A DNA stretch of 64,000 nt, from NCBI GenBank assembly GCA_026913215.1, contig JAPTYK010000001.1:372001-436000 (forward strand). The letters run 5' to 3'. Below, piece after piece: positions 24,447 through 38,367 of the stretch (within the stretch, counting starts at the first letter, position 1; each line of letters begins with the position of its first letter). This DNA is from Streptomyces diastatochromogenes. GTDB lineage: Bacteria > Actinomycetota > Actinomycetes > Streptomycetales > Streptomycetaceae. The position numbers and the translations under genes were made by a program. Below the pieces are notes generated by a model that had not been told where the DNA came from, searched no databases, and saw only the letters and a program-made list of their open reading frames with translations.

Positions 24447-25239
24447 CGGACGGTCCGGACGGCGTACCGGCCGCCGTGCCGCTCCACGGCGAGGGGCAGG
24501 CCGAAGCAGGCGCCGAGCAGCTCCCCGGTGAGCACCTCCTCGACCGGTCCGCGCGCGAGCGCCCGGCCCTCGCGCAGGAGCAGGGCGTGGGTGGTGCCGG
24601 AGGGCAGCTCCTCCAGGTGATGGGTGACCAGGACCGTGGCGAGCTCCGGGTGTTCGGCGCCGAGGACGTCCAGGGCGTCGAGGAGCTGCTCGCGGCCGGG
24701 CAGGTCGAGTCCGGTGGCGGGCTCGTCGAGCAGCAGGAGCCTCGGCTCGGGCATGAGCGCGCGGGCGATCAGGGCCCGCCCCGCTCCCCTGCGAGAGGGT
24801 GGGCCAGCGGGCGGCGCGGCGCCCGGCGAGCCCGAGGGTGGCGATCAGCCGGTCCGCCCGGTCCTCCTGCGCGGGGTGGGGTCCACCGGGCGGCCGCTCG
24901 ACGGAGCCCACGGCCCCGGTCAGGACGACGTCGCGCACGGCGAGGGCGGAACGCAGCGGGTGGCGGGGGTGACGTGGCCGATGAGGGTGCGCAGTTCGCG
25001 CAGGTCCACCCGGCCGAGCCGGCGCCCGAGGACCTCCACCCGGCCCCGGGTCGGATGCGTCTGGGCGCCGAGCAGGCCGAGGAGGGTGGTCTTCCCGGCG
25101 CCGTTGGCCCCGAGGAGCGCCCAGTGCTCCCCGGAGCGGACGGTGAGCGTGACGTCGCTCAGGAGGGGGTTCCCCTCGCGGACGACGGTGACGGCCTCGG
25201 CGCGGAGGACGGGCGACCCGCCCGGTTCCGGGGGCCGCC

Positions 25240-25243
<4 letters not shown>
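24447..25243 (-). CDS. ABC transporter ATP-binding protein, frameshifted
   Basis: The protein has Walker A GANGAGKTT with HWALLG before it, and then, across slips near 24960 and 24785, Walker B RLLLLDEPATGLD and the H-loop VLVTHHLEELP. It resembles stand-alone ModF/PhnT-like cytoplasmic ABC ATPases that begin VLRAEAVTVVREG. No permease is adjacent. The GTG start at 25243 overlaps the leuA stop (GTGA). The end is approximate: no stop appears before the convergent MerR gene, so it may be hidden by a slip. Confidence 0.75.
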
Positions 25244-27110
<1,867 letters not shown>

Positions 27111-27122
27111 TCAGGTGATCCC

Positions 27123-27810
27123 ATGCCGCTCGGTGCCCTGCGTCCCAGTCCCCTGGTCGAACAGGCCGCCGAGCGCCTGCGCGAGCAGATCGTCCGGGGC
27201 CACTGGCCGGTCGGCACGAAGCTCCCCGGGAGACCACGCTCGCCAAGGAGCTGGGCGTGGGCGCTCCACGGTCCGCGAGGCGCTGCGGGCCCTGGCGGGC
27301 GCGGGCTGGTCCAGCCCGGCAGGGCGCGGGCGTCTTCGTGATCGCGACCCGGCCGACGGAGGAGTGGCGGCCCGGCTGCGGCGGGCGGCGGTGACGGACG
27401 TGTACGAGGTGCGGATGCTGGTCGAGGTGGAGGCGGCGCGCCTCGCGGCGCTGCGCAGGACCGAGGAGGACGTGGCGGCGATGCGGGAGGCGCTCGCCGG
27501 GCGGGTGGCGGCGGCCGCGCTCGACGACGCGGGTTTCGTGGACGCCGACATCGCCCTGCACGCGGCGATCGTGGCCTCGGCCCGCAACCCCGTCCTGACG
27601 GACCTGTTCGGGGAGTTCGCGCCGGTGCTCCGCGAGGGCCTGATCGAGCTGCTCGACCTGCTCGGGCTGCGGGGCACCGACCTCCGGCACGGCGAGGACG
27701 CCCACGCGGACGTGGTCCGGGCGGTGGAGGCGGGCGACCCCGAGGAGGCCGCCCGTCTGACCCGCCGGGAACTGGAGTCCACCCTGGCCCTGCTCCTGGC
27801 GGCGCCCTGA
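27123..27810 (+). CDS. GntR family regulator, FadR/FCD subfamily, frameshifted
   Basis: The N-terminal winged helix begins SPLVEQAAERLREQIVRGHW and continues in shifted frames as a KELGVGRSTVREALRAL-type recognition segment. The C-terminal FCD ligand domain (VYEVRMLVEVEAARLAAL, DADIALHAAIVASARNPVL, GEDAHADVVRAVEAGDPEEA) carries the His and Asp residues that bind metal and an organic acid in this family. Slips lie between 27225 and 27350. It is divergent from leuA, so a leucine-pathway keto acid is a reasonable but unproven ligand. Confidence 0.83.
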
Positions 27811-27852
27811 CCCGCGCGGCGGCACGGGACCAGGACGCACGGCGGCTGGTCC

Positions 27853-27870
27853 GGCCCCCGGGCGGGGGCC
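27853..27870. terminator. hairpin between convergent genes
   Basis: GGCCCCC (27853-27859) pairs with GGGGGCC (27864-27870) around a GGGC loop, between the gntR stop and the iron-sulfur subunit stop. Confidence 0.55.
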
Positions 27871-27877
27871 GCCGCGC

Positions 27878-28357
27878 TCACGCCATCCGGCGGGCGCCCT
27901 CCAGGACGGCCTGCCGGATGCGGTGGTAGGTGCCGCACCGGCAGATGTTGCGGATGGTGTCGAGGTCGGCCTCGGTGACCTCGCGGCCGGCCTCGCGCGC
28001 CTTGCGGACGGTGGCGACCGCCGCCATGATCTGGCCCGGCTGGCAGAAGCCGCACTGGGCGACGTCGAGGTCGAGCCAGGCCTCCTGCATCGGGTGGAGT
28101 TCGGCGCCGACGGTGTCCGGGAGTCCCTCGATGGTGGTGACCTCGTCGGTCGGGGCCACGTCGTCGACGCGCACGGCGCAGGGCGTGAACGCCTTGCCGT
28201 TGAGGTGGCTCGTACAGGCCCGGCAGACGCCGACCCCGCAGCCGTACTTGGGGCCGGTGACGCCGAGGACGTCCCGGAGGACCCAGAGGAGCCGGACGTC
28301 GCCCTCGACGTCGGCGGTGACGGCCTTGCCGTTCAGGATGAAGGTGTGCTGCGGCAC
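27878..28357 (-). CDS. molybdenum hydroxylase small subunit, [2Fe-2S] type (IorA/CoxS-like)
   Basis: This intact protein of about 159 residues has two 2Fe-2S clusters: the plant-type CGVGVCRAC with a later Cys in FTPC, and the C-terminal pair QCGFCQPG and CRCGTYHR. It passes electrons from the molybdenum centre of the neighbouring large subunit. The GTG start at 28357 lies 14 bases from the large-subunit stop. It has no signal peptide of its own, so it must travel with the Tat-exported large subunit. No FAD subunit is present. Confidence 0.9.
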   Translation of the reverse strand: MPQHTFILNGKAVTADVEGDVRLLWVLRDVLGVTGPKYGCGVGVCRACTSHLNGKAFTPCAVRVDDVAPTDEVTTIEGLPDTVGAELHPMQEAWLDLDVAQCGFCQPGQIMAAVATVRKAREAGREVTEADLDTIRNICRCGTYHRIRQAVLEGARRMA

Positions 28358-28370
28358 GGGGCTCCAGGTC

Positions 28371-30747
28371 TCAGATGGTGCGGTCGCGGCCGTCGGTGGG
28401 CGAGGCCGGGACGGGCGGGACGGTCGGCAGGGGGTGAAGGCGAGCGGCTCGGCGTGGTTGACGGGGAAGACCGTCGGCATCGTGCCGGTGGCCCGGCCGT
28501 AGGCGCAGGCGACGGCGGCCATGGCGCCGGCGACCGCGAGCTCGCCCGCGCCGCCCGGCTTGTCGCCGGTCGGGGCATCACGATGATCTCCAGCTCGGGC
28601 GGGGTGTTCCACTGCCGGGTGTAGAAGTACTGGTCCCAGCTGCCTTCGAGGAAGTGCCCGTCGCTCAGGTGGAGCCCCGAGGTCAGGGTGACGGCGATGC
28701 CGTCGGCGATGCCGCCCATCATCTGGGCCTCCAGGCCGCGCGGGTTGACCGCGAGGCCGACGTCGACGGCGCAGACGACCTTGGTCACGCGGGGCCCGGT
28801 GTACGCGTTCGGGACCTTCCGTCCGGTGGTCTCGGGCCGGCAGTCGATCTCGGCGAGGATCGCGACGGCGGAGTGGTACTCGGTGTGGACGGCGATGCCC
28901 TGGCCCGTGCCGGCCGGCATGCTCCGGCCCCACCGCCCCGCCTGGGCGACCTTGTCGAGGACGGCGCGGGCCCGCGCGTCCTTGAGGAGCCGGCGCCGCA
29001 TCTCGTACCTGTCCTGGCCCATCCGCCTGGCCAGTTCGTCCATGACGAGTTCCTGGGCGCAGCGGACGTTGGGCGAGTAGATGTTCCGCATGGAGCCGGT
29101 GTTGAAGCCCTTGTCGGTCTCGGCGAGGAGCTGGGTGGTGACGCCGAGGTGGTACGGGCTGATCTGGGTGAGCTGGAACATCGTCTCGGAGAAGGTGGCG
29201 TCGGCGACGGGCAGCCGGGCCGCCTCCGCCGTCAGGACCTCGCCGATGCCGTGCCCGAAGTCCGTGGCCACGGAGGTGTGGCGCTGCTCGTACGTGAGGA
29301 CCTCGCCGAGCGAGTACGTGGCCCGGACCCGGGACGTGGACATCGGGTGCGTACGGCCCTGGCGGAAGTCGTCGGTGCGGTGCCACATCAGCTTCACCGG
29401 CTTGCCGAGGGCCTTGGAGATCTCCGCGGCCTCCTGGGCGGCGTCGGAGAACAGCTTGCGGCCGAAGGAGCCGCCGCCCTCGGTGACGTGGACGCGGACG
29501 GCGGTGGGCGGCAGGCCGAGCTTGAGGGCGATCTTCTCCTGGGCGACGATCGGGGCCTTGACCGAGGCCCAGATCTCCGCGGAGTCCTTCCGCACGTCGG
29601 CGATCGCGCAGTTGGTCTCCAGGGCGGCGTTGCTGGCGAAGTGGAAGGTGAAGCGGGCGTCGACCGCCTTCGTCAGGAGCGGCAGCGGCGGGACCACGAG
29701 CGGGAGTTCGGCCCTGCGGAGCTTCTCCAGGACCGTGGCGTCGGAGGCGCCCTCGGCGGTGCCGGGGCCCCAGTCGACGCGGAGGGCGCGGACGGCGTCC
29801 ACGCACTGTCCGAAGGTCCGGCCCCGGACGGCGACGCCGGTGGAGACGGTGACGACGTCGGTGATGCCGGGCATGGCCCGGACCTCGGCGAGGTTGGCCA
29901 CGGACCGGACCGTGCCGTTGATCGTGGGCGGACGGCAGACCATGGTGGGCAGCGCGTCCGGGACCTGGAGGTCCATCGCGAACTTCTTGCGCCCGGTGAC
30001 CGCTTCCAGGGCGTCGACCCTGTTCCGCGCGGTGCCGATGACCCGGAAGCCGCCCGCGTCCTTGAGCGTCACCTCCACCGCCGCGTCGGCGACCGCGGCG
30101 GCCTTCACCGCGAGGTCCCCGTAGCCCAGGAGCGCCCCGGCCGGGGAGAGGACGGCACCCGCCTTCGTGGTGAGGGTCTCGACGGCCGCACCCAGCACGA
30201 GGGAGGCCGCGTGCAGCAGCCGGGCCCTGGCGAGGGCGGCGGCGACCCTGATCGGGGTGTAGGTGGAGTAGGTCGTGTTGGAGCCGCCGGTCAGCTGGTT
30301 GAACAGCAGCTCGGGCCGGGCGTCGGCAAGCGTGACCTTCACCTTCTCCAGAGGCAGGTCGAGCTCCTCCGCCACGATCATGGCGCTGGAGGTGGTCACC
30401 CCCTGTCCGACCTCGGCCCGGGGCAGGGCGAAGTGCGCCGTGCCGTCCGTGTCCATCCGGATGGTGATGAGATTACTGGTGGGCAGAGCCGCCAGCGTCA
30501 ACAGCTCATTGAGATCGAGCAGTTCCGCCGGCCCCGGCAACGAGGGAATGAGCGCCGACGCTGCCACGGCCTCCCTCGGCGCGAGGGCCTCCACCCCGAA
30601 CTCGGCCGCGACAGTGAGAGTCGGCGCCGCCAGGACGTACCCGAGAAACCGACGCCGCCCGATCCCGGACCCACCCGCACCCCCCGGGCTCCCCTCCCCG
30701 CCGCCGCTCGCGTCGTGGTCGTCCCGCGCGGGATGCCGCCTCGCCAT
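28371..30747 (-). CDS. molybdopterin-binding large subunit (isoquinoline 1-oxidoreductase-type aldehyde/N-heterocycle oxidase), frameshifted at the end
   Basis: This protein of about 790 residues starts with a Tat signal (GRRRFLGYVLAAP, near residues 29-41). The IorB/AOX-type pterin-binding regions follow: AEVGQGVTTSSAMIVAEELD, FNQLTGGSNTTYS, EGGGSFGRKLFSDAA and a late NPRGLEAQMMGGI with the active-site Glu region. Such enzymes hydroxylate aldehydes or N-heterocycles outside the membrane. The frame changes near 28575 and 28440, and the corrected stop is at 28371. The start ATG at 30747 has GAAAGGG upstream. The electron acceptor is not encoded nearby. Confidence 0.87.
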
Positions 30748-30848
30748 TCGGTGTGCCCTTTCGCCATGACCCCGGCCTGCTACTGCCGAGTATCTTCAAG
30801 GCGACGATCATCGCTCATGTGGGGGACCCGCGGGAGCCGTTCGGCGTG

Positions 30849-31093
30849 GACTTCTCGTGGGGAGCCCGTGGGGCGGCCACTGCCCGCGGACGGACCGCGC
30901 GCGCTCGACGGCCCCGACGCGTACCGCCGGTCACCCGACCGTCTCACGGAACTGGTCGAGGCTGCGCGGCTGGTGCGGGAGCCGGAGGCCGGGAGAGTAC
31001 GCCGCAGGCCTTTCTGCCGGCGCGCAGGCCGCGGGGCTGGGACGGGGCGGGTACGGGCGCGGAGGCGGGGGCGGGGTGGAGGCGGACGCCTGA
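30849..31093 (+). CDS. small hypothetical protein, frameshifted
   Basis: Coding-type third-position GC is strong across 30870-31000 in the frame reading GEPVGRPLPADGPRALDG and LTELVEAARLVREPEAG. It then continues in another frame as a Gly-rich tail (GLGRGGYGRGGGGGVEADA) to a TGA at 31091. The start is unclear (GTG at 30849 is a guess). I know no family. The call rests on codon pattern only. Confidence 0.35.
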
Positions 31094-31140
31094 GCGGAGG
31101 CCGGCGCGGGAGAGGCGGGCGCGTTGGCCGCCGCCTGCGA

Positions 31141-31287
31141 TCAGGGCGTTGACGGAGGCCAGGGGTCGCCGCCGACCGACTTGGCGAGCAGGGCGCCGAG
31201 GAGCAGCGGGCCGAGGGCCACGGCGAGGGCCGAGCCGGTGGCGGTGACGTGCTGGAGGCGACGGGTGCGGCGGGCGTCGGAGGTCAT
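31141..31287 (-). CDS. tiny putative membrane protein
   Basis: The ORF of 48 residues from ATG 31287 has a basic N-terminus (MTSDARRTRRLQHV), one hydrophobic segment (GSALAVALGPLLLGALLA) and a short tail. The composition suits a single-pass membrane peptide, and third positions are GC-rich. A slip near 31150 could hide a longer tail. No homolog comes to mind. Confidence 0.35.
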   Translation of the reverse strand: MTSDARRTRRLQHVTATGSALAVALGPLLLGALLAKSVGGDPWPPSTP

Positions 31288-31470
31288 GGGGCCAGTCCAT
31301 CAGCGGGCGGTGGGCGGCGTATCGGTCGGCGTACTCAGGCACTCGGAGCGGGCTACTCAGATGTGTGCGGGCACGCGTCCCGGGGCTCCCGCACCGGCCC
31401 TTCTTCGGAGATCCTCGGGGGCGAACGCGCTGGGGCGTTCCCGGAGACGAGACGTGGAGGCGGGGCGACC

Positions 31471-32224
31471 GTGACGACGGAGACGCAGGAGACGGGGCCG
31501 GCCGTGCTCGTCGTGCAGCACGAGGCGGACGCCGGGCCCGGCCTGGTCGGCGAGCGCCTGGTACGGGCCGGGCTGCGGCTCGACGTGATACGGGCCTGGG
31601 AGGGCGGGGCGCTGCCGGAGACGGTGGCCGGCCACGCGGGGCTGCTCATCCTCGGCGGGGCCGTCAACTGCGAGGACGACGGGGCCGCGCCGTGGCTGCC
31701 CCGGGTCCGTGGGCTCGTGCGCGAGGCCGTGGCCGGGAGGTGCCGCTGCTCGGGATATGCCTGGGCGGCCAGATCGTCGCGCACGCCCTGGGCGGCGCGG
31801 TGGCGCGGCGGGCCCGGGGCCCGAGGTGGGCGCCGTACCGCTGCGGAGGCTGCCGGACGCCGCAGGCGACCCGGTGCTGGGCGGGGTGCCGGAGGGCGCC
31901 CCGGCGGCGCAGTGGCACTGGGACGAGGTGGACCGCCTCCCGGCCGGCGCCGTGCCGCTGCTGACCGGCGACGACTGCCCGTACCAGGCGTTCCGGGTCG
32001 GGGACGCGGGCTGGGCGGTGCAGTTCCATCCGGAGGTCGGCGCGGACACGGTCGCGGCGTGGGCGGCCGCCGACGGGGCGGACCTGCGCGCGGCGGGCGG
32101 CGACCCGGAGGCCGCGGTGGCGTCGGTGCGGGAGGCGGAGCCGGAACTCCGCGCGGTCTGGGGAGCGGTGTCCGAAGCCTGGGGCGCGGTCGTCCTCGCC
32201 CGCGCGGGCGCGCGGAGCGGCTGA
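31471..32224 (+). CDS. class I glutamine amidotransferase family protein, frameshifted
   Basis: The catalytic nucleophile lies in LLGICLGGQIVA (PLLGICLGG after a slip near 31738), and the His-Glu pair in AVQFHPEV. LLILGGAVNCEDDGAAPWL is typical of the GMP-synthase-like stand-alone amidotransferases. The product is about 250 residues. The GTG start at 31471 has GGAGG 11 bases upstream. Such stand-alone proteins often hydrolyse gamma-glutamyl bonds. No synthetase partner is adjacent. Confidence 0.8.
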
Positions 32225-32284
32225 GCGCCGCCCCCGGCGCGTACCGTACGGGAACACGCACCTGAACGAAGGAGCTCCGCCGCC

Positions 32285-32721
32285 ATGGCCGACTACCGGA
32301 TCGAGACCGTCCGCACCGGGTACCGGAACTGGACCGCCCGCAACGACCGGGGAGCGGAGGTCCGGATGGCCGCCGCCGACGACGCGGACGCCCAGCCCTC
32401 CTTCACCCCGGTCGAGTTGCTGCTCGCGGCGATGGGCGGCTGCGGCGGCCTCGTGATCGACCGGACGGCACGGGCCGTGGACCACGACGACCTGCGGATC
32501 GTGGTGGAGTCGGTGTCGGGCCCGGAGGACGACGGCCGGCTGGGCCGCATCCGGGTCAGCTACGAGTTCGACCTGCCGGACAACAACCCGAAGGCGGCCG
32601 AGGTCTTCGCCCGGGGGGTGCGCCTGACGCACGAGAAGTTCTGCACGGTGAGCCGGACCGTGGAGCACGGCGCGCGCGTGGAGGCGATCCTGCCGGACGG
32701 CACGGTCGGCTTCGAGGCTGA
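32285..32721 (+). CDS. OsmC/Ohr family protein
   Basis: The ORF of about 145 residues has the OsmC fold pattern, with FTPVELLLAAMGGCGGLVID carrying the first redox Cys and THEKFCTVSRTVEHG the second. The two cysteines reduce organic hydroperoxides. As printed, the frame runs into the convergent gene. One missing base near 32717 hides the natural TGA at 32719-32721, which is followed directly by a hairpin. The start is ATG at 32285 behind AAGGAG. Confidence 0.85.
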
Positions 32722-32737
32722 CCCGCCGTCCGGCGGG
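32722..32737. terminator. hairpin between convergent OsmC and RraA genes
   Basis: CCCGCC (32722-32727) and GGCGGG (32732-32737) pair around GTCC. Confidence 0.5.
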
Positions 32738-32744
32738 AGGGGCG

Positions 32745-33432
32745 TCACTCCTCGATCGCGCCGCCGATCCGGCGCAGATGCCGCCGGAAGGTGTACGAGG
32801 GGTCCGTGGCGCGGCCCGCGAGGTACGCGTCGAAGCGGGTCTGGGCGCGCAGGGTCTCCCCGCCCTGATCCGGCGGGCCTGTTCCCGCTCGGTGCGGAAG
32901 AGGGACCGGGCGGCCTCCAGGACGGCGTCGGCGCGGTCGGCCGCCACGAAGAGCACGCCGTCGTCGTCGCCGAACACCACGTCGGCGGCGGTCACCTCGT
33001 GGTCGCCGCACCGCGCGGTGGTCAGCGCGTCCGGGTCCCGGTCGTCGAGGCGTACGGGACCGGGCGCGTGGCGTCCGTACGAGAAGACGGGCAGTCCGAT
33101 CTCGACCAGGTCGGGGTGTCCCGGTGCAGGCCCCAGACGACGACCCCGGCGACGCCCGCCGCCTCGGCCTCCAGGACGGCGAGGTCGCCGACGCAGGCCT
33201 CGTCGCGGCGGCCCCGTTGTCGATGACGAGGACGTCCCCGGGCGCGGCGTGCGTGAAGGCCTCCAGGAAGACGTCGACGCTTCCGTAGTGGCGGGCGGGC
33301 AGCGCCCGTCCGGCCAGGCGCTGCCCGGCGACGACGGGCAGGATTCCGGCAGGCGCGGCCCGCAGGGTTCCCGAGCCGTACGCAGGCGTCGGCGATCAGC
33401 GGCGTGGAGAGGTCGGCGAACTCCTCGATCAT
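32745..33432 (-). CDS. RraA-like / HMG aldolase family protein, frameshifted
   Basis: The product begins MIEEFADLSTPLIADACVRLG. Across several slips (near 33370, 33215, 33120 and 32870) it continues with GDVLVIDNGA, AGVAGVVVWGLHRD, IGLPVFSYGRHAPG and ADVVFGDDDGVLFVAADRA. This is the RraA/4-hydroxy-4-methyl-2-oxoglutarate aldolase fold, in which Arg and Asp residues bind a divalent metal and an oxo acid. Corrected length is about 229 residues. The true substrate cannot be read from the sequence. Confidence 0.8.
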
Positions 33433-33535
33433 CCGGTGCTCCGTTCCGTCCGTGGCGGGTGCGGTGTGCCGGGCCCCTGGCCGGGGGCCCTAAATTGCCT
33501 CGACAGCGTTCCCATGATCGGGGACGCTTCACGCG

Positions 33536-34042
33536 ATGACCAGAACCGATGACACACCGCCCGCGTGGGACGAGCGCACCCAGCTCACCACGTTCCTCGA
33601 CTACGCACGGGACACCGCCCTCGCCAAGTGCGAGGGCGTCTCGGCGGAGAACGCCCGCGCGTCGCTCCTGCCGGGCTCGCCGCTGATGACCCTGAGCGGA
33701 CTGATCAACCACCTCCGCTGGGTCGAGTACTACTGGTTCCGGGTGGTCTTCCTCGGCGAGGAGGACCAGGGGCCCTGGACCGAGGAGGACCCCGACCGCG
33801 AGATGCGCGTCGCCGTCGACTTCCCGTTCGCACAGGTGCTCGACGAGTACGCCGAGCAGAGCGCCCGCCACCGCGAACTGGTCGCCGCGAACGACCTGGA
33901 CACCAAGGCGAAGCGGACCGTCCGCGACGGCGTCCACGTCGATCTGCGCTGGATCCTCCTCCACCTCACCGAGGAGACGGCCCGCCACAACGGCCACCTG
34001 GACATCCTGCGGGAACTGCTCGACGGCACGACCGGCGACTGA
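33536..34042 (+). CDS. DinB family protein (DUF664-type)
   Basis: This intact protein of 168 residues has the four-helix DinB fold. The metal-binding histidines are expected in LINHLRWVEYYWF and TEETARHNGHLDILREL. In actinomycetes this subgroup is often viewed as mycothiol-dependent transferase-like. GPWTEEDPDREMRV is a common segment of DUF664 proteins. It stands alone, with a small hairpin downstream. Confidence 0.85.
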   Translation: MTRTDDTPPAWDERTQLTTFLDYARDTALAKCEGVSAENARASLLPGSPLMTLSGLINHLRWVEYYWFRVVFLGEEDQGPWTEEDPDREMRVAVDFPFAQVLDEYAEQSARHRELVAANDLDTKAKRTVRDGVHVDLRWILLHLTEETARHNGHLDILRELLDGTTGD

Positions 34043-34043
34043 T

Positions 34044-34063
34044 CCGCCGTGACGGTTCGGCGG
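34044..34063. terminator. short hairpin between convergent genes
   Basis: CCGCCG (34044-34049) pairs with CGGCGG (34058-34063) between the DinB and carboxylesterase stop codons. Confidence 0.45.
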
Positions 34064-34064
34064 T

Positions 34065-35503
<1,439 letters not shown>

Positions 35504-35683
35504 GGGGTGCTGCTCCTTCTGCGCGGGCACACGGGGGGCCGGAGAAAGAGCCTGTCACCGCACACTTACACGTGTCAACACTCCGCGTCGGGAGCCCGGC
35601 GCGCGCGGCCCCGGCAGCAGGACCGGCGCCCCTAGACTCGGAGGCTCGGGAAGGACACGCGGGGCCAGGGGGAGTCGACGGCG

Positions 35684-36049
35684 ATGAAGTGGGACCTCGG
35701 CGCCGTGGGCTGGGCGCTCCTGTTCCTGTCCGGGGTGGGCCTCATGGCCGCCGGGGCGATCTGGAAGGGCCGGGCCGTGCGGCCCTTCCACGCCTCGCGG
35801 GCGCGGGCCGCCGCCCAGCGGGAGTACGCCCGGGACCTCCGGCGGGCGGCCGACCACGTGATCGCGGAGGCCCGCCGGGCCGCCGGTGAGGGCGAGCCGG
35901 CGATCGTCACCGTCGAGGCGGTGGTGCGGACGGCCGAGGAGCGGTACGGCCACGCGGGCGTGGAGCGGCCAGACGCGGCGGCGGCGCTCCGCCGCAGGTT
36001 CGAGCACTGGCGGTGCGCCGCCGACTGCGTCACCGACGCGTACGGATAG
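35684..36049 (+). CDS. hypothetical single-pass membrane protein
   Basis: This intact protein of 121 residues has one N-terminal membrane segment (GWALLFLSGVGLMAAGAIW). A charged, helical cytoplasmic tail rich in Ala, Arg and Glu follows. I do not recognise a family. It converges on the arylsulfatase gene, with 6 bases between the stops. The start ATG at 35684 follows GGGGGAG. Confidence 0.6.
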   Translation: MKWDLGAVGWALLFLSGVGLMAAGAIWKGRAVRPFHASRARAAAQREYARDLRRAADHVIAEARRAAGEGEPAIVTVEAVVRTAEERYGHAGVERPDAAAALRRRFEHWRCAADCVTDAYG

Positions 36050-36055
36050 GGCGGG

Positions 36056-38367
36056 TCACTCGAAGGCGGCGGCGGCCTCCTTCAGTGCGGCGGCGATCGT
36101 CTCGGGTGCGTCGGGGCCAGGGGCTCCCGGGCGGTAGGTGACCGAGCGGAGGCGGCCGGTGTGGCGGAAGGAGCGGTGGCGTTCGTAGAGGGGCCAGGAG
36201 ACCGGGGACTTGCGGTCGACGCCCACGCTGATGCCCTGGAAGGGGGCCATGCCGATGAGCTGGTGGACGCTGTCCGGCGCGGCCCGGTGTTCGCCGTCGA
36301 CGGTGACGGTGAACCGCCAGCGCAGGCCCTCCTCGGCCGTCGCCGCGAGGAGGATCTCGTGGGGACCGGGGGCGAGCGGACCCGCGTCGGTCTCGTGGAG
36401 GTCGCCGTACTCGTTGTACGCGAAGGTCAGCCGGCCGTCCTCGACGTACAGGCTGTAGCCGCCGCCCTGGTCGCCGTGGGAGACCAGGACGCCCTCGCCG
36501 GTCTCGTCGAGGAGGACCTCGATCGCGAAGGAGCGCAGGGAGACGAGCAGGGAGGAGCGGTAGCGCTCCAGTTCCGGGGTGCCGGGCAGCAGGGTGAGGG
36601 GCGGGCGAGGCGCTGCTCGGCGGGGTTGCGGCGGGCGAGGGCGCCGCTGTGGTCGGGGAGCGGGAAGACGCCGTTGCGCCAGGCGGCCGCCTCCCAGGCG
36701 GCCGAGAGTTCCTTGACCAGTCCGGGCCGTTCGGCGGCGAGGTCGTGGATCTCGGTGGGGTCGGTGCGGATGTCGTACAGAGCCCATTCGGAGTCGTCGT
36801 AGGGCGCTCCGGGCTGGTGCAGGGTGACGAGCTTGTGGCCGTCGCGGTAGTGGCTGCGGTTGCCGGACATCTCGCAGTACTGCTCGGGGTGGGTCGACGC
36901 CCGGGCGGGGTCGGCGAGGACCGGGGTGAAGCTGGTGCCGTCCACCTCCTGGAGCGGGACCCCGCGCCGCGCTTCGGGGCGGGCGATCCCGGCGAGTTCG
37001 AGGAGGGTCGGGGTGATGTCGGTGACGTACTGGTACTGGGGGCGGGTGCCGGGGGCGATCCGGCCGTCCCTCACTCCTTCGGGCCAGGAGAGGACGAAGG
37101 GGACGCGGACGCCGCCCGCGTAGGTGTCGCCCTTGTAGAGACGGAAGGGGGTGTTGGAGGCCATGCCCCAGCCGCGGGGGTAGTGGACGAGGCTGCGGGG
37201 GCCGCCGATGAGCTCGGGGTCGCGGTCGACGTCCGGGTTCCAGTCGCCGGGCACCGGCTGGTGGACGAAGCGGCTGAAGTAGGAGCGGGTGCCCTCCCGG
37301 CCGCCTTCTCCCGTGCCTCCGTTGTCGGAGGTGAAGACGATGATGGTGTTGTCGAGTTCGCCGAGTGCGGCGAGGGTGTCGGTGAGCCGGCCGAGGTTCT
37401 GGTCGATGTTGTCGACGAGGGCCGCGTACACCTCCATGTAGCGGACGTAGAGCCGCTGCTGGTCCTCCGTCAGGGAGTCCCAGGCGGGGACGTCGAGTCC
37501 GGCCTCGCTGTTGCGTGCGGGGAGCTCGGTGCCGGGCGGGAAGAGTCCGGCGGCGATCTGCGCGGCGAAGCGCCGCTCGCGCAGGGCGTCCCAGCCCTCG
37601 TCGTAGCGGCCGCGGTGGCGGGCGATGTCCTCGGCCTTCGCCTGGAGGGGGCCGTGGACGGCGTTGTGCGCGAGGTAGAGGAAGAAGGGCTTGTCGGGGT
37701 CGTGGGCGCGCAGCGACTTCACCATGGAGATCGCCTGGTCGGTGATGTCGTCGGTGTAGTAGTAGTCGTCAGGGAACTCGTCGATGTCGAGGGGGCTGTT
37801 GTCCCGGACGAGCTGGTGCGGGTGGAAGAGGCTGGTGAGTCCCTCCAGGACGCCGTAGTACTGGTCGAAGCCCTTCTGCAGCGGCCAGTTGCCGCGGTGG
37901 TCGGCGGCGTTGGAGGCGGAGTCGCGGACGAGGTGCCACTTGCCGACGGCGTAGGTGGCGTAGCCGGCGTCGTGGAGGAGTTCGGCGAGGGTGGGGATCG
38001 AGTCGGCGATCTCCATGCCGTAGCCGGGAAAGCCGGGGTCGAAGTTGGCGACCATGCCGTAGCCGACGCGGTGCGGGTTGAGGCCGGTGAGCAGGGCCGC
38101 GCGGGCCGGGGAGCAGAGCGGCATGGTGTGGTAGTTGCCCAGCCGGACGCCGTCCCCGGCGAGCCCGTCGAGGACGGGGGTGGGGATCTCGGAGCCGAAG
38201 GGGCCGATGTCGCTGTAGCCCATGTCGTCGACGAGGACGACGACGATGTTGGGGGCCTTGGCGGGCGGGGCGGCACGGGTCGGCCAGGCGGGCTCGGACT
38301 CGGCGAAGGTGCGGCCGACACGGCCGGCGAAGCCCTCGTAGGGGTCGGTTCGGGAAGCGGTGCTCAT
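36056..38367 (-). CDS. cytoplasmic arylsulfatase (formylglycine-dependent), frameshifted near the end
   Basis: The enzyme hydrolyses sulfate esters. [15 protein letters not shown] holds the metal-binding aspartates and [13 protein letters not shown] is the C-x-P-x-R signature, with Cys85 to become formylglycine. Later motifs are [18 protein letters not shown] and [14 protein letters not shown]. At about 770 residues with a C-terminal beta domain it matches long AtsA-type sulfatases. There is no signal peptide, so the substrate must enter the cell. A slip lies near 36610. The ATG at 38367 overlaps the stop of the FGE gene. Confidence 0.92.

Noticed and set aside
35573..35578. Promoter of the carboxylesterase gene from a TTGACA box
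   Set aside because: The -35 is good, but the only -10 at a fitting distance (ACAGGC/CAGGCT) is weak, so I mention it only in the gene entry.
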